Source: a bacterium (lineage in GTDB: Bacteria > Ratteibacteria > UBA8468 > B48-G9 > JAFGKM01). From it: 15,717 bases of DNA. Both the position numbers and the translations under genes were made by a program. Positions 6,760 to 14,029 of this stretch are shown in pieces. Position 1 is the stretch's first letter, and every line of letters starts with the position of its first letter. Location of the stretch: NCBI GenBank assembly GCA_023230585.1, contig JALNXB010000043.1:1-15717 (forward strand), written 5' to 3'. The notes under the pieces are model-generated. The model worked only from the letters and a program-made list of their open reading frames with translations. It did not search any database and was not told the DNA's origin.

Positions 6760-7284
6760 GTGAAAAAAAATATTGAAAGAGTCGCTGTTTATCCGGGAAG
6801 TTTTGACCCTGTTACAAATGGGCATATAGATGTTATAAAAAAGAGTTTTTCATTTCTTGATAGAATTGTAATTGCAGTTTCTACTTTTCCAAGAAAAGAC
6901 TTTCTTTTTACAGGAGAAGAGAGGGTTGATTTTTTAAAAGAGATTTATAAAGGTAATAAGAAAGTAGAAATAGATAAGTTTGATGGTTTACTTGTTGATT
7001 ACCTTAGCCAGAAAAATATAAATATTATTTTAAGAGGGCTAAGAGCTGTTTCTGATTTTGAGTATGAATTCCAAATGGCTTTGACCAATAGACGGCTAAA
7101 CGAAAATATAGAGACAGTTTTTTTAATGCCAGGAGAGGAGTTCTTTTTCATAAGTTCGTCTCTTGTAAAAGAATTGGCTTTTCTTAAAGGAGATATTTCA
7201 AAGTTTGTGCCAACCATCGTGAAAAATGAGTTGGTAAAAAAAGTGGATAATGTTTTTGAAAAAAAGAGAAGAGGAGGTTCTTAA
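6760..7284 (+). CDS. coaD: Pantetheine-phosphate adenylyltransferase (CoaD)
   Basis: CoaD adenylates 4'-phosphopantetheine with ATP to give dephospho-CoA, the penultimate step of CoA synthesis, in the cytosol. From the start chosen here the protein has 174 residues (family about 160). YPGSFDPVTNGH (11-22) contains the TxGH nucleotidyl-transfer motif with H22; RGLRAVSDFEYE (92-103) and ISSSLVK (131-137) are the substrate and ATP motifs. Three non-ATG starts are possible: GTG 6751, TTG 6754 and GTG 6760. I prefer 6760 because AGGTG at 6749-6753 sits 6 nt upstream, whereas the only SD near 6751 (AGGAG, 6728-6732) is 18 nt away. With coaB at 918-1547 it is the second CoA gene here. The stop overlaps the rpmF start by one base. 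Confidence 0.95.
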   Translation: MKKNIERVAVYPGSFDPVTNGHIDVIKKSFSFLDRIVIAVSTFPRKDFLFTGEERVDFLKEIYKGNKKVEIDKFDGLLVDYLSQKNINIILRGLRAVSDFEYEFQMALTNRRLNENIETVFLMPGEEFFFISSSLVKELAFLKGDISKFVPTIVKNELVKKVDNVFEKKRRGGS

Positions 7285-7475
7285 TGCCAAATCCAAAACG
7301 TAGACATTCGAACAGTAGAACAGGTAAAAGAAGAAATGCCCATAAAAAAATTAAGGAGTATTCTTTAAGTATCTGTTCAAATTGTGGCGAGAAGAAGATG
7401 CCCCACATAGTATGTGATTTTTGTGGCTACTATAAAGGCAAACCCGTTTTAACAGTTGAAAATAAAACGAAATGA
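7284..7475 (+). CDS. rpmF: Large ribosomal subunit protein bL32
   Basis: bL32 is a small zinc-ribbon protein of the 50S subunit. The 63-residue sequence begins MPNPKRRHSNSRTGKRRNAH, the family's basic N-terminus, and has four cysteines in CSNC and CDFC (residues 32-50), so it is the zinc-binding form, not the cysteine-free paralogue. A strong SD, AGAGGAGG, lies in the end of coaD just upstream. rpmF directly before plsX is the conserved arrangement in very many bacteria, but the DUF177 (YceD) gene that often precedes it is replaced here by coaD. The stop overlaps plsX as ATGA. Confidence 0.96.
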   Translation: MPNPKRRHSNSRTGKRRNAHKKIKEYSLSICSNCGEKKMPHIVCDFCGYYKGKPVLTVENKTK

Positions 7476-8485
7476 ACACCAAAAAAACTATTGTTTCAAT
7501 TGATGCAATGGGTGGAGATAATGCTCCTTTTTCTACTATCAAGGCCTGTGATCTGATATCGGAAAAAGATAACTTAGAGATTCTTCTTATTGGTAATGAG
7601 GTTGCTCTAAGTAAACATATAAATAAAGAAAAACATCCATTTATTAGTATATGTAATATAGAAAAATGTATCAAGATGGATGAAAAGGTTAATCTACATC
7701 TGCTTAAATTTAGAGATAACAGTATGTGCCATGCCATTTCAATGGTTAAATCTGGAAATGCTCATTACGCTTTAAGTGCTGGAAATACAGCAGCGTATGT
7801 GTCTTACGCAATATCTGAACTTGGGTTGATGTCAAAAATAGAAAGACCAATTATTGCAATTCTCCTACCAAACATAAATGGAACATTTACTGTTTTTGCA
7901 GACGCTGGTGCTAACGTAAATTCAAAACCTGCCCATATATTACAAGCAGCAAAAATGAGTGCTCTTTTTTCTTCAAATGTATTTGAAGTTAAAAATCCGA
8001 GGGTCGCTCTGCTTAACATAGGGTCAGAATCTACTAAAGGAGACGAATTGAGAAAAACGTCCTACAATCTTCTTGATAAAGACCCAGATATAAATTTTAA
8101 TGGAAATATTGAAGGACAAGAACTTTTTATGGGTAAGGCAGATGTTGTAATTACAGACGGATTTACAGGTAATGTAGTTTTGAAAGTTACAGAAGGTACA
8201 ACAAGGTCTTTTAAAGCGATGCTTTTAAGAGAAATAAGAAAGACCATGGTAGGTAAAGTGGGGGGGTTTTTATTAAAAAATACTTTTACTAATTTTGTCA
8301 AAAAGATAGATTATGCTGAATATGGTGGAGGAATTCTGCTTGGTGTTAATGGTGTTGTTGTTGTAAGTCACGGCCGTTCTTCTCCGAGGGCTATATTTAG
8401 TGCAATGAAACTTGGGAAAAAGGTAGTTGAATCTGATTTGATGTCACACCTTAAAACCATTGGAGATGAAGAGCAAAATGACTAA
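7472..8485 (+). CDS. plsX: Phosphate acyltransferase PlsX
   Basis: PlsX converts acyl-ACP and phosphate into acyl-phosphate, the donor used by PlsY to make lysophosphatidic acid, and so links fatty-acid synthesis with membrane phospholipids. It is a peripheral cytosolic enzyme. The 337-residue protein opens with VSIDAMGGDNAPF (8-20), the family signature. SAGNTAAYVSYA (102-113) and DVVITDGFTGNVVLKV (224-239) are further conserved blocks, and the C-terminal GGGILLGVNGVVVVSHG is typical. A run of seven G's at 8260-8266 keeps the frame. Overlaps rpmF by 4 nt and fabH by 8 nt. Confidence 0.96.
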   Translation: MNTKKTIVSIDAMGGDNAPFSTIKACDLISEKDNLEILLIGNEVALSKHINKEKHPFISICNIEKCIKMDEKVNLHLLKFRDNSMCHAISMVKSGNAHYALSAGNTAAYVSYAISELGLMSKIERPIIAILLPNINGTFTVFADAGANVNSKPAHILQAAKMSALFSSNVFEVKNPRVALLNIGSESTKGDELRKTSYNLLDKDPDINFNGNIEGQELFMGKADVVITDGFTGNVVLKVTEGTTRSFKAMLLREIRKTMVGKVGGFLLKNTFTNFVKKIDYAEYGGGILLGVNGVVVVSHGRSSPRAIFSAMKLGKKVVESDLMSHLKTIGDEEQND

Positions 8486-9461
8486 TGTTTCAATTATTGG
8501 CACAGGTTCTTTTTTACCTGAGGATACCCTGAATAATAGAGATATGGAGGTTATGGTTGATACAACAGACGAGTGGATTTTGACAAGGACAGGTATTCGG
8601 GAGAGAAGAATTTGTCCCAGAAATATGGCGACATCTGACCTTGGGTATAGGGCTTCTCTACTTGCTTGTGAAGATGCTTCGATCTCTCCGAGTGAAATAG
8701 ATTTTATTATTGTAGCAACGGTTACTCCTGATAAGTTTTTTCCTTCAACTGCTTGTTTGATACAATCTAAACTTGGGATTAAAAATATACCTGTTTTTGA
8801 TTTATCGGCTGCTTGTACTGGCTTTATTTATGCATTAGAGACAGCAAGAAATTTTATTTCCTGTAAAACATATAAAACCGGTCTTGTTGTTGCTAACGAA
8901 TGTATGAGCCGTCTTACAGATTATACAGATAGAAGTATTTGTGTACTTTTAGGGGATGGAGCAGGAGCGGCAATAGTAAGGGCATCTGATGAGCCGGGTT
9001 TACTTGGTTCTTATCTTGGAGCAGATGGCAGTTATGAAGAGATGCTTCATGCACCTGCTGGTGGGAGTTTTCTTCCTGCCTCTTTTGATACTATTGAAAA
9101 TCATTTACATTATATGAAGATGGAAGGTTCTGCTCTTTTTAAGATAGCGATACAGTCTATGAGTGAATCTGTTAATAAGATTCTTGATGCCCATAATTTG
9201 AAAAAAGATGACTTGAAAATAGTAGTTCCTCATCAAGCTAATATGAGAATAATCCAAGGGGTAGCTCGAAGTCTTGGTATGCCTGCTGAAAAGTTTTTTG
9301 TAAATATTGAAAAATACGGCAATATGTCTGCTGCCTGTATTCCAATAGCTCTTGACGAGGCTGGTCGTAGCGGTTTTCTAAAAAAAGGAGATCTAATAGT
9401 TACTGTTGCTTTTGGTGGAGGTCTTACATGGGGGGCAAATCTTATAAAATGGACAAAATAA
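8478..9461 (+). CDS. fabH: Beta-ketoacyl-ACP synthase III (FabH)
   Basis: FabH starts type II fatty-acid synthesis by condensing an acyl-CoA primer (usually acetyl-CoA) with malonyl-ACP. The 327-residue protein has the catalytic triad C113 (in LSAACTGF), H252 (in VPHQANMRI) and N282 (in YGNMSAACIPIA). The last motif is normally GNTSAAS, so Met replaces Thr and Cys replaces Ser; the catalytic Asn is kept. DTTDEWILTRTGI (28-40) is the usual N-terminal signature. ATG 8478 is chosen over an in-frame TTG (8460) and ATG (8466), as the conserved VSIIGTGSFLP begins at residue 4 and AAGAG lies 5 nt upstream. Overlaps plsX by 8 nt. Confidence 0.96.
   Translation: MTNVSIIGTGSFLPEDTLNNRDMEVMVDTTDEWILTRTGIRERRICPRNMATSDLGYRASLLACEDASISPSEIDFIIVATVTPDKFFPSTACLIQSKLGIKNIPVFDLSAACTGFIYALETARNFISCKTYKTGLVVANECMSRLTDYTDRSICVLLGDGAGAAIVRASDEPGLLGSYLGADGSYEEMLHAPAGGSFLPASFDTIENHLHYMKMEGSALFKIAIQSMSESVNKILDAHNLKKDDLKIVVPHQANMRIIQGVARSLGMPAEKFFVNIEKYGNMSAACIPIALDEAGRSGFLKKGDLIVTVAFGGGLTWGANLIKWTK
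9417..9422 (+). promoter_or_regulatory. Shine-Dalgarno deciding the fabD start
   Basis: GGAGGT lies 5 nt before ATG 9428, inside codons for the conserved FGGG of FabH. The alternative in-frame ATG 9449 has only a G-run (9430-9435) 13 nt upstream. The spacing favours 9428, although the Gly codons alone could produce this match by chance. Confidence 0.5.
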
Positions 9462-10369
9462 AAAATTTAACTGTCGTTTTTCCTGGACAAGCATCCCAAT
9501 ATGTTGGGATGGGGAAAGAATTTATTGAGTCGGTACCAGAGTGTGCTGATATTATTAGAGAAGGCGAAAAGATAACGGCTCTTCCGCTTCTTGATAAAAT
9601 TATGAACGGACCCTTAGAAGAGTTAACAAGAACCCTTATATGTCAACCTGCTGTTTTTGGTGTAAGTATGGTCTGTTGGCATATATTGAAAAAGAATGGC
9701 TTTACTCCTTCGGCTGTTGCTGGGCACAGTCTTGGAGAGTATTCTGCTCTTGTTGCTTCGGGTGTGTTAACTTTGAGTGAAGGGTTTTATATTGTTAAAA
9801 AAAGAGCTCATATTATGGATGAAATTTCTGGCAAGGTTGATGGGTCACTTATGGCAGTTTTAGGGATGAAACTGCCTGATGTTGAAGATGTGTTGAAAGA
9901 ATTCCCTGATATAGAGGTATCAAACCATAATTCTGATTCTCAAATTGTTGTAGGAGGAAAAAAAGAAGCGCTTGAAAAACTTAACTTATATCTTAAACAG
10001 AAAAGAATTAAAGGTATTATGCTTAATGTTAGCGGCCCTTTTCACACTTCTCTTATGAAAAAGGCTGGAGAACTAATTTCTGTAGAGTTAGATAAACTCG
10101 ATTTCAAAGATCCTAAAATACCATTATATTTAAACTATTCTGGAGAAGAGGCTGTTGATGGCAAAGAAGTGAAAGAAGGGTTGATTAAACAGATATCTAC
10201 TACTGTGAAGTGGCTTGATATAATAAAAAATATTGGTGAAGGTGTTTTTGTAGAAGTTGGTCCTAAGAAGGTTTTAAAGAGAATCATAGAAGGTATTTTG
10301 CCTGAATCAAAGGTTTTCAATGTTGAAGATAATAGGTCTTTAACTGATTTTGTGGAAAACTTAAAATAG
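9428..10369 (+). CDS. fabD: Malonyl-CoA:ACP transacylase (FabD)
   Basis: FabD moves malonyl from CoA to ACP, providing the extender unit for fatty-acid elongation. From ATG 9428 it has 313 residues. FPGQASQYVGMG (18-29) is the N-terminal signature, with Ala where PGQGSQ is usual. The nucleophile S101 is in GHSLGEYSALVASG (99-112), R126 is in KKRAHIM, and the catalytic H206 is in PFHTSLM. SNHNSDSQIVVGG (165-177) matches the family's N.p.Q.V.sG block. ATG 9449 would give 306 residues and is a fair alternative. The gene overlaps fabH by 34 nt and is the last member of the tightly coupled chain before the repeat-bearing gap. Confidence 0.96.
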   Translation: MGGKSYKMDKIKNLTVVFPGQASQYVGMGKEFIESVPECADIIREGEKITALPLLDKIMNGPLEELTRTLICQPAVFGVSMVCWHILKKNGFTPSAVAGHSLGEYSALVASGVLTLSEGFYIVKKRAHIMDEISGKVDGSLMAVLGMKLPDVEDVLKEFPDIEVSNHNSDSQIVVGGKKEALEKLNLYLKQKRIKGIMLNVSGPFHTSLMKKAGELISVELDKLDFKDPKIPLYLNYSGEEAVDGKEVKEGLIKQISTTVKWLDIIKNIGEGVFVEVGPKKVLKRIIEGILPESKVFNVEDNRSLTDFVENLK

Positions 10370-10382
10370 TAATGGTAAAAGA

Positions 10383-10437
10383 GGAGATTGCCGTAATCGT
10401 AATATTCACTCCTTCGCAATGACAAAAGGCGTTGAAT
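10383..10437 (-). repeat. Dispersed repeat, 'GTCATTGCGA' type, inverted copy
   Basis: Read on the - strand, this element begins TTTTGTCATTGCGAAGGA and ends GGCAATCTCC, the same ends as the element at 3040-3077. It sits in the 98-nt gap between fabD and fabG and is the only sizeable interruption of the fatty-acid gene block. On the + strand its tail, AATGACAAA then AGGCGTT, matches the tail of the 1602-1628 element. Confidence 0.7.
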
Positions 10438-10467
10438 AGAGGCAAAAAAAACACAAAGGGGATAAAA

Positions 10468-11199
10468 ATGTTTAAAGACAAGGTTGTTGTTATTACAGGT
10501 GCTTTTGGAGGTATTGGAAGGTCCCTTGCTACAAAGTTTGGTGCTTTTGGAGCAAGACTGGTACTTTGGGATGTTAATATAAATAGTGAATTTGAAACTG
10601 AATTAAAAGAAAAAAAAATTGAGACGATATCTTCCAAAATAGATATAACTAATAAAAAAGAGATTGAAGAAAATCTTGAAGTGATTCTCCAAAAATGGGG
10701 AAAGGTAGATATTCTTATTAACAATGCAGGGATTACCAAAGATACCCTTGTGATTCGTATGGAAGAAGAAGATTGGGATAGTGTTTTAAACGTAAATTTG
10801 AAAGGAACCTTTTTATGTAGTAAAATAGTAGGCAAATCTATGCTTTCTAAGAGGTTTGGTAAAATAGTTAATGTTGCCTCAATTATCGGGCAGATTGGAA
10901 ATATCGGACAGGCAAACTATAGTGCTTCTAAGGGTGGGATGATTTCTCTTACTAAAACCTGTGCAAGAGAGTTTGGAAGGTTTGGAGTTAATGTGAATGC
11001 AGTTGCTCCCGGCTACATAATGACACCTATGACAGAAAGGTTGCCTGAAAAAGTTAAAAACGATATGGAGGCAAGGGTTCCATTAAGAAGATTTGGTACC
11101 TCAGAAGAGGTTTCAGACTTGATAGTTTTTCTTGCTTCAGATAGTTCCGCATATATTACAGGACAGGTCTTTAGAGTGGACGGTGGGCTTGTAATGTAG
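10468..11199 (+). CDS. fabG: 3-oxoacyl-ACP reductase (FabG)
   Basis: FabG uses NADPH to reduce 3-oxoacyl-ACP to 3-hydroxyacyl-ACP in the fatty-acid elongation cycle. The 243-residue short-chain dehydrogenase has the cofactor motif TGAFGGIG (10-17), NNAG (85-88), N110 in LNVNLKG, and the catalytic S138, Y151 and K155 (YSASK). APGYIMTPMT (180-189) and the C-terminal VDGGLVM are typical of FabG. ATG 10468 with GGGGAT 6 nt upstream is preferred to an in-frame TTG at 10432, which would add 12 residues translated from repeat sequence. The position between fabD and acpP supports FabG over other short-chain dehydrogenases. Confidence 0.95.
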   Translation: MFKDKVVVITGAFGGIGRSLATKFGAFGARLVLWDVNINSEFETELKEKKIETISSKIDITNKKEIEENLEVILQKWGKVDILINNAGITKDTLVIRMEEEDWDSVLNVNLKGTFLCSKIVGKSMLSKRFGKIVNVASIIGQIGNIGQANYSASKGGMISLTKTCAREFGRFGVNVNAVAPGYIMTPMTERLPEKVKNDMEARVPLRRFGTSEEVSDLIVFLASDSSAYITGQVFRVDGGLVM

Positions 11200-11246
11200 T
11201 GTTGCTTTTAATAAAAACATTAAAAAAAGTAAAAACAGGAGGAATA

Positions 11247-11486
11247 ATGGAAAGGAATGAAATAGTAGGACAAGTTAAAGAGATTGTATCAAAAGAATTG
11301 AGTGTAGGCTTAACAGAAGTTAAAGAAGAAGCATCTTTTATTGATGATCTTGGAGCAGATTCTCTTGATACAGTTGAGTTGGTAATGGCTCTTGAAGAAA
11401 AATTTAAACTGGATATCCCTGATGAAGATGCACAGAACATAAAGACAGTTAAAGATGCTGTAGACTATATAGAGAGTAAACAATGA
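11247..11486 (+). CDS. acpP: Acyl carrier protein
   Basis: ACP carries growing acyl chains as thioesters on a phosphopantetheine arm. The 79-residue acidic protein has the modification site S39 in DDLGADSLDTVEL (33-45), and its helical pattern is that of type II fatty-acid ACPs. ATG 11247 follows AGGAGG by 5 nt; a longer in-frame reading from 11199 would add 16 basic residues unlike any ACP and is rejected. The excellent SD and 47-nt leader fit the high expression expected of ACP. The stop overlaps the fabF start as ATGA. Confidence 0.97.
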   Translation: MERNEIVGQVKEIVSKELSVGLTEVKEEASFIDDLGADSLDTVELVMALEEKFKLDIPDEDAQNIKTVKDAVDYIESKQ

Positions 11487-12724
11487 GAAGAAGAATTGTT
11501 GTAACAGGAATGGGTCTTGTGACACCTGTTGGCAATAGTATGCCTGAATCTTGGAACTCTTTAAGGTCAGGTGTTAACGGTATAGGCATTACAAGTAAAT
11601 TTGATGTTACAGCGTACACATCACAAATTTCAGGTGAAATTAAAGATTTTCAAATAGAAGGGTACAACCCAAAGGCTTTGCGTAGAATGGATGCTTTTGT
11701 GCAGTTTGCCCTAAAAGCATCAGAAGAGGCTCTTAAGGATAGTGGTTTGGATTTGAGCGAAGAAGAAAAAGAAAGGGCAGGAGTTATTATTGGAGCAGGG
11801 ATAGGTGGGCTTAATATTGTTGAAGGACAACATAAAGTACTTTTAGAAGGTGGACCTTCAAGGATTTCGCCTTTTCTAATACCTATGCTTATTCCAGATA
11901 TGGCTGCTGGGCAGGTTGCTTTACAGTTTGGTTTCAAAGGAATAAATTTTGCAACTGTTAGCGCATGTGCTTCGGGTGCTCATGGGCTTGCAACTGCTCT
12001 TTATATGATTAGACAGGGTTTGGCTGATGTAATTATTGCGGGAGGTACAGAATCTTGTATTACACCTCTTGGACTTGCTGGTTTCTGTTCTATGAAGGCT
12101 CTTTCAACGAGAAACGATGCTCCTGAGAAAGCTTCAAGGCCTTTTGATAAGGAAAGAGATGGTTTTGTAATTGGGGAAGGTGCTGGCATAGTTGTTCTTG
12201 AGAGTCTTGAACACGCTCTTGCAAGAAAAGCTCCAAAGATTTATGCGGAGTTTTTGGGCGCTGGAATGAGTTGCGATGCATACCATATAACTGCACCTCA
12301 CCCAGAAGGAGAGGGAGCTGCTTTGTCAATGAAGTATGCTTTGGAAGACTCTCTGGTAGATGTTGAAAATGTGGACTATATCAATGCACACGGAACCTCA
12401 ACAAATCTTAATGATAAGGGCGAAACTTTTGCAATAAAGAGTGTTTTTGGCAAAAGAAGCTATGATATTCCTGTCAGTTCAATAAAATCTATGATAGGGC
12501 ATACCTTAGGAGCAGCAGGAGCAATTGAATTTGTTTCTACTTGCTTAACTATTAAAGAAGGGCTTATCCCTCCAACAATTAATTATGAGTTTCCTGACCC
12601 AGATTGTGATCTTTTTTATGTTCCTAACAAAGCTATGAATAAAGAAGTAGAAATTGCACTTTCTAACTCATTTGGATTTGGTGGACATAACATTAGCCTT
12701 GTACTTAAAAAATATCAGGATTAA
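11483..12724 (+). CDS. fabF: Beta-ketoacyl-ACP synthase II (FabF)
   Basis: FabF condenses acyl-ACP with malonyl-ACP in the elongation rounds of fatty-acid synthesis. The 413-residue protein has the Cys-His-His triad of this class: C162 in SACASGAHG, H303 in NAHGTSTNLND, and H340 in SMIGHTLGAAGA. RRIVVTGMGLVTPVG (3-17) is the standard N-terminus, and SNSFGFGGHN near the end is the conserved GFGG loop. The length matches the family (about 410). It is the last gene of the fab block; no T-tailed terminator is obvious after it. Confidence 0.97.
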   Translation: MRRRIVVTGMGLVTPVGNSMPESWNSLRSGVNGIGITSKFDVTAYTSQISGEIKDFQIEGYNPKALRRMDAFVQFALKASEEALKDSGLDLSEEEKERAGVIIGAGIGGLNIVEGQHKVLLEGGPSRISPFLIPMLIPDMAAGQVALQFGFKGINFATVSACASGAHGLATALYMIRQGLADVIIAGGTESCITPLGLAGFCSMKALSTRNDAPEKASRPFDKERDGFVIGEGAGIVVLESLEHALARKAPKIYAEFLGAGMSCDAYHITAPHPEGEGAALSMKYALEDSLVDVENVDYINAHGTSTNLNDKGETFAIKSVFGKRSYDIPVSSIKSMIGHTLGAAGAIEFVSTCLTIKEGLIPPTINYEFPDPDCDLFYVPNKAMNKEVEIALSNSFGFGGHNISLVLKKYQD

Positions 12725-12821
12725 AGTTAAAAGTAGAACTATGCTTTATTTAATTCTTTGTTAAGTTCTACATAAAATGGAATGGGTTGTCACAGTTATA
12801 TGGGAAAACCTTCTTATATGA

Positions 12822-12830
12822 TGATATAAA
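12822..12830 (+). promoter_or_regulatory. Putative extended -10 promoter of the acyl-CoA dehydrogenase
   Basis: TGATATAAA reads as an extended -10 (TG-N-TATAAA) without a convincing -35 box at the right distance; TTGTCA at 12787-12792 is too far upstream (32 bp). Transcription would begin near 12837, about 27 nt before the start codon. The hexamer overlaps the left arm of the inverted repeat at 12826-12849. Confidence 0.35.
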
Positions 12831-12849
12831 TATGGTAAGTCATATTTAT
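12826..12849. repeat. Perfect 9-bp inverted repeat before the acyl-CoA dehydrogenase
   Basis: ATAAATATG (12826-12834) and CATATTTAT (12841-12849) are exact inverted complements around GTAAGT. The repeat lies between the putative -10 and the SD AAGGAG (12852-12857), a standard place for a repressor operator. As RNA it would be a weak AT hairpin next to the SD. Operator function is inferred from position and symmetry only. Confidence 0.5.
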
Positions 12850-12863
12850 TAAAAGGAGAAATT

Positions 12864-14024
12864 ATGGACTATTTTTTAACAGAAGAACAGTTAATGATAA
12901 AAGAACTTGCCAGAAAGATATCCAATGAAAAAATTTTGCCAGTAAGAGCAGAATACGATGAAAAAGAAATTTTTCCTACCGATATTGTTAAAGCGCTTGG
13001 TGAGTCTGATCTTTTTGGTGTATATATCCCAGAAGAGTACGGTGGAATGGGTTATGGAGTTTTTGAACTTTGTTTGGCGATAGAAGAACTTAGTAAAGTT
13101 TGTGGAGGGATTTCTCTTGCTTATGCAGGTACTGCGCTTGGAACCTTCCCAATACTTCTTTTTGGAAATGAAGAACAGAAAAAGAAGTATCTTCCATATA
13201 TTTCAAGAGGAGAGAAAATCGCAGCCTTTGGAGTTACAGAATCTGATGCTGGTAGCGATATAACAACCCTTGCAACAACAGCAAAAAGAGAAGGTGACTA
13301 TTACGTGCTTAATGGAACGAAACAGTGGATTACTAATGCTGGGGAAGCAGAAATATATGTGGTTATTGCTACAACAGATAAAACAAAAGGCGCAAGAGGA
13401 GCTACTGCTTTTATTCTTGAGAAAGGTATGGATGGTTTTACCTTTGGAAAGAAAGAGAATAAACTTGGTATTAGAGCCTCTGCAACAAGAGAACTTGTTT
13501 TTGAAAACTGTAAAGTTCCAGCAGAAAATGTTCTTGCAAGAGAAGGTATGGGATTTATGATTACCCTTAAGAATTTTGATGCAAGCCGCCCTGGTGTTGC
13601 ATCTCAAGCTCTTGGAATTGCACAAGGAGCGTTTGAGGCTTCTCTTGAGTATGCACATCAGAGAAGACAGTTTGGGCAACCTGTAAGTTCTTTTCAGGCA
13701 GTTCAACATATATTGGCCGATATGGCAACACAGATAGAAGCAGCCAGAGCTTTAATTTACCAGACAGCTAAAATGATAGATTCAGGTTCTAAAGATTTTT
13801 CTACCAATTCTGCTATGTGTAAATTGTTTGCGTCCGACGTTGCTATGAAAGTTACTACTGATGCTATACAGGTTTTTGGTGGGTATGGGTATATGAAAGA
13901 GTATCCTGTTGAAAAAATGTTTAGAGACGCAAAAATCACCCAAATATATGAAGGTACAAACCAAATACAGAGAAATGTTATAGGTAAAGATTTAATTAAA
14001 AGTCTTTCAAAAAAGAAGAACTGA
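12864..14024 (+). CDS. Acyl-CoA dehydrogenase (short/medium-chain type)
   Basis: This FAD enzyme introduces a trans-2 double bond into an acyl-CoA, normally passing electrons to electron-transfer flavoprotein. The 386 residues follow the family plan: an N-terminal helical domain (about 6-117), a beta domain with FGVTESDAGSD (122-132) and WITNAG (155-160), and a C-terminal helical domain with RRQFGQPVSSFQAVQ (267-281). The catalytic base is E363 in QIYEGTNQIQRN, the location used by short- and medium-chain enzymes (butyryl- or glutaryl-CoA types), not by isovaleryl or long-chain ones. The substrate cannot be fixed from sequence. ATG 12864 has AAGGAG upstream. No etfAB or other beta-oxidation gene is in the window; it lies between fabF and an rRNA-modification gene, apparently behind its own promoter. 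Confidence 0.93.
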   Translation: MDYFLTEEQLMIKELARKISNEKILPVRAEYDEKEIFPTDIVKALGESDLFGVYIPEEYGGMGYGVFELCLAIEELSKVCGGISLAYAGTALGTFPILLFGNEEQKKKYLPYISRGEKIAAFGVTESDAGSDITTLATTAKREGDYYVLNGTKQWITNAGEAEIYVVIATTDKTKGARGATAFILEKGMDGFTFGKKENKLGIRASATRELVFENCKVPAENVLAREGMGFMITLKNFDASRPGVASQALGIAQGAFEASLEYAHQRRQFGQPVSSFQAVQHILADMATQIEAARALIYQTAKMIDSGSKDFSTNSAMCKLFASDVAMKVTTDAIQVFGGYGYMKEYPVEKMFRDAKITQIYEGTNQIQRNVIGKDLIKSLSKKKN

Positions 14025-14029
14025 ATAGT

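Noticed and set aside
7351..7737. - strand open frame of 128 codons opposite rpmF and plsX
   Set aside because: It lies antisense to two securely identified genes, has low-complexity hydrophobic content and no recognisable domain.
8260..8266. Run of seven G's in plsX as a slippage or sequencing-error site
   Set aside because: The reading frame and conserved PlsX blocks continue unbroken on both sides, so there is no sign of a frameshift.
10432..10467. N-terminal extension of FabG from TTG 10432
   Set aside because: It would translate repeat-derived sequence; ATG 10468 has a well-spaced SD and starts at the usual FabG N-terminus.
10317..10835. - strand open frame of 172 codons opposite the fabD end and fabG
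   Set aside because: It is antisense to conserved enzymes, rich in Ser/Ile/Phe as expected from reverse reading of AT-rich codons, and has no motif.
12733..12771. Inverted repeat GTAGAACT/AGTTCTAC after fabF as a terminator
   Set aside because: The 23-nt loop is long, the stem is only 8 bp and no T-run follows; at most a weak structure.
13203..13709. - strand open frame of 168 codons opposite the acyl-CoA dehydrogenase
   Set aside because: It is Cys/Ser/Lys-rich antisense reading of a highly conserved gene without any family signature.
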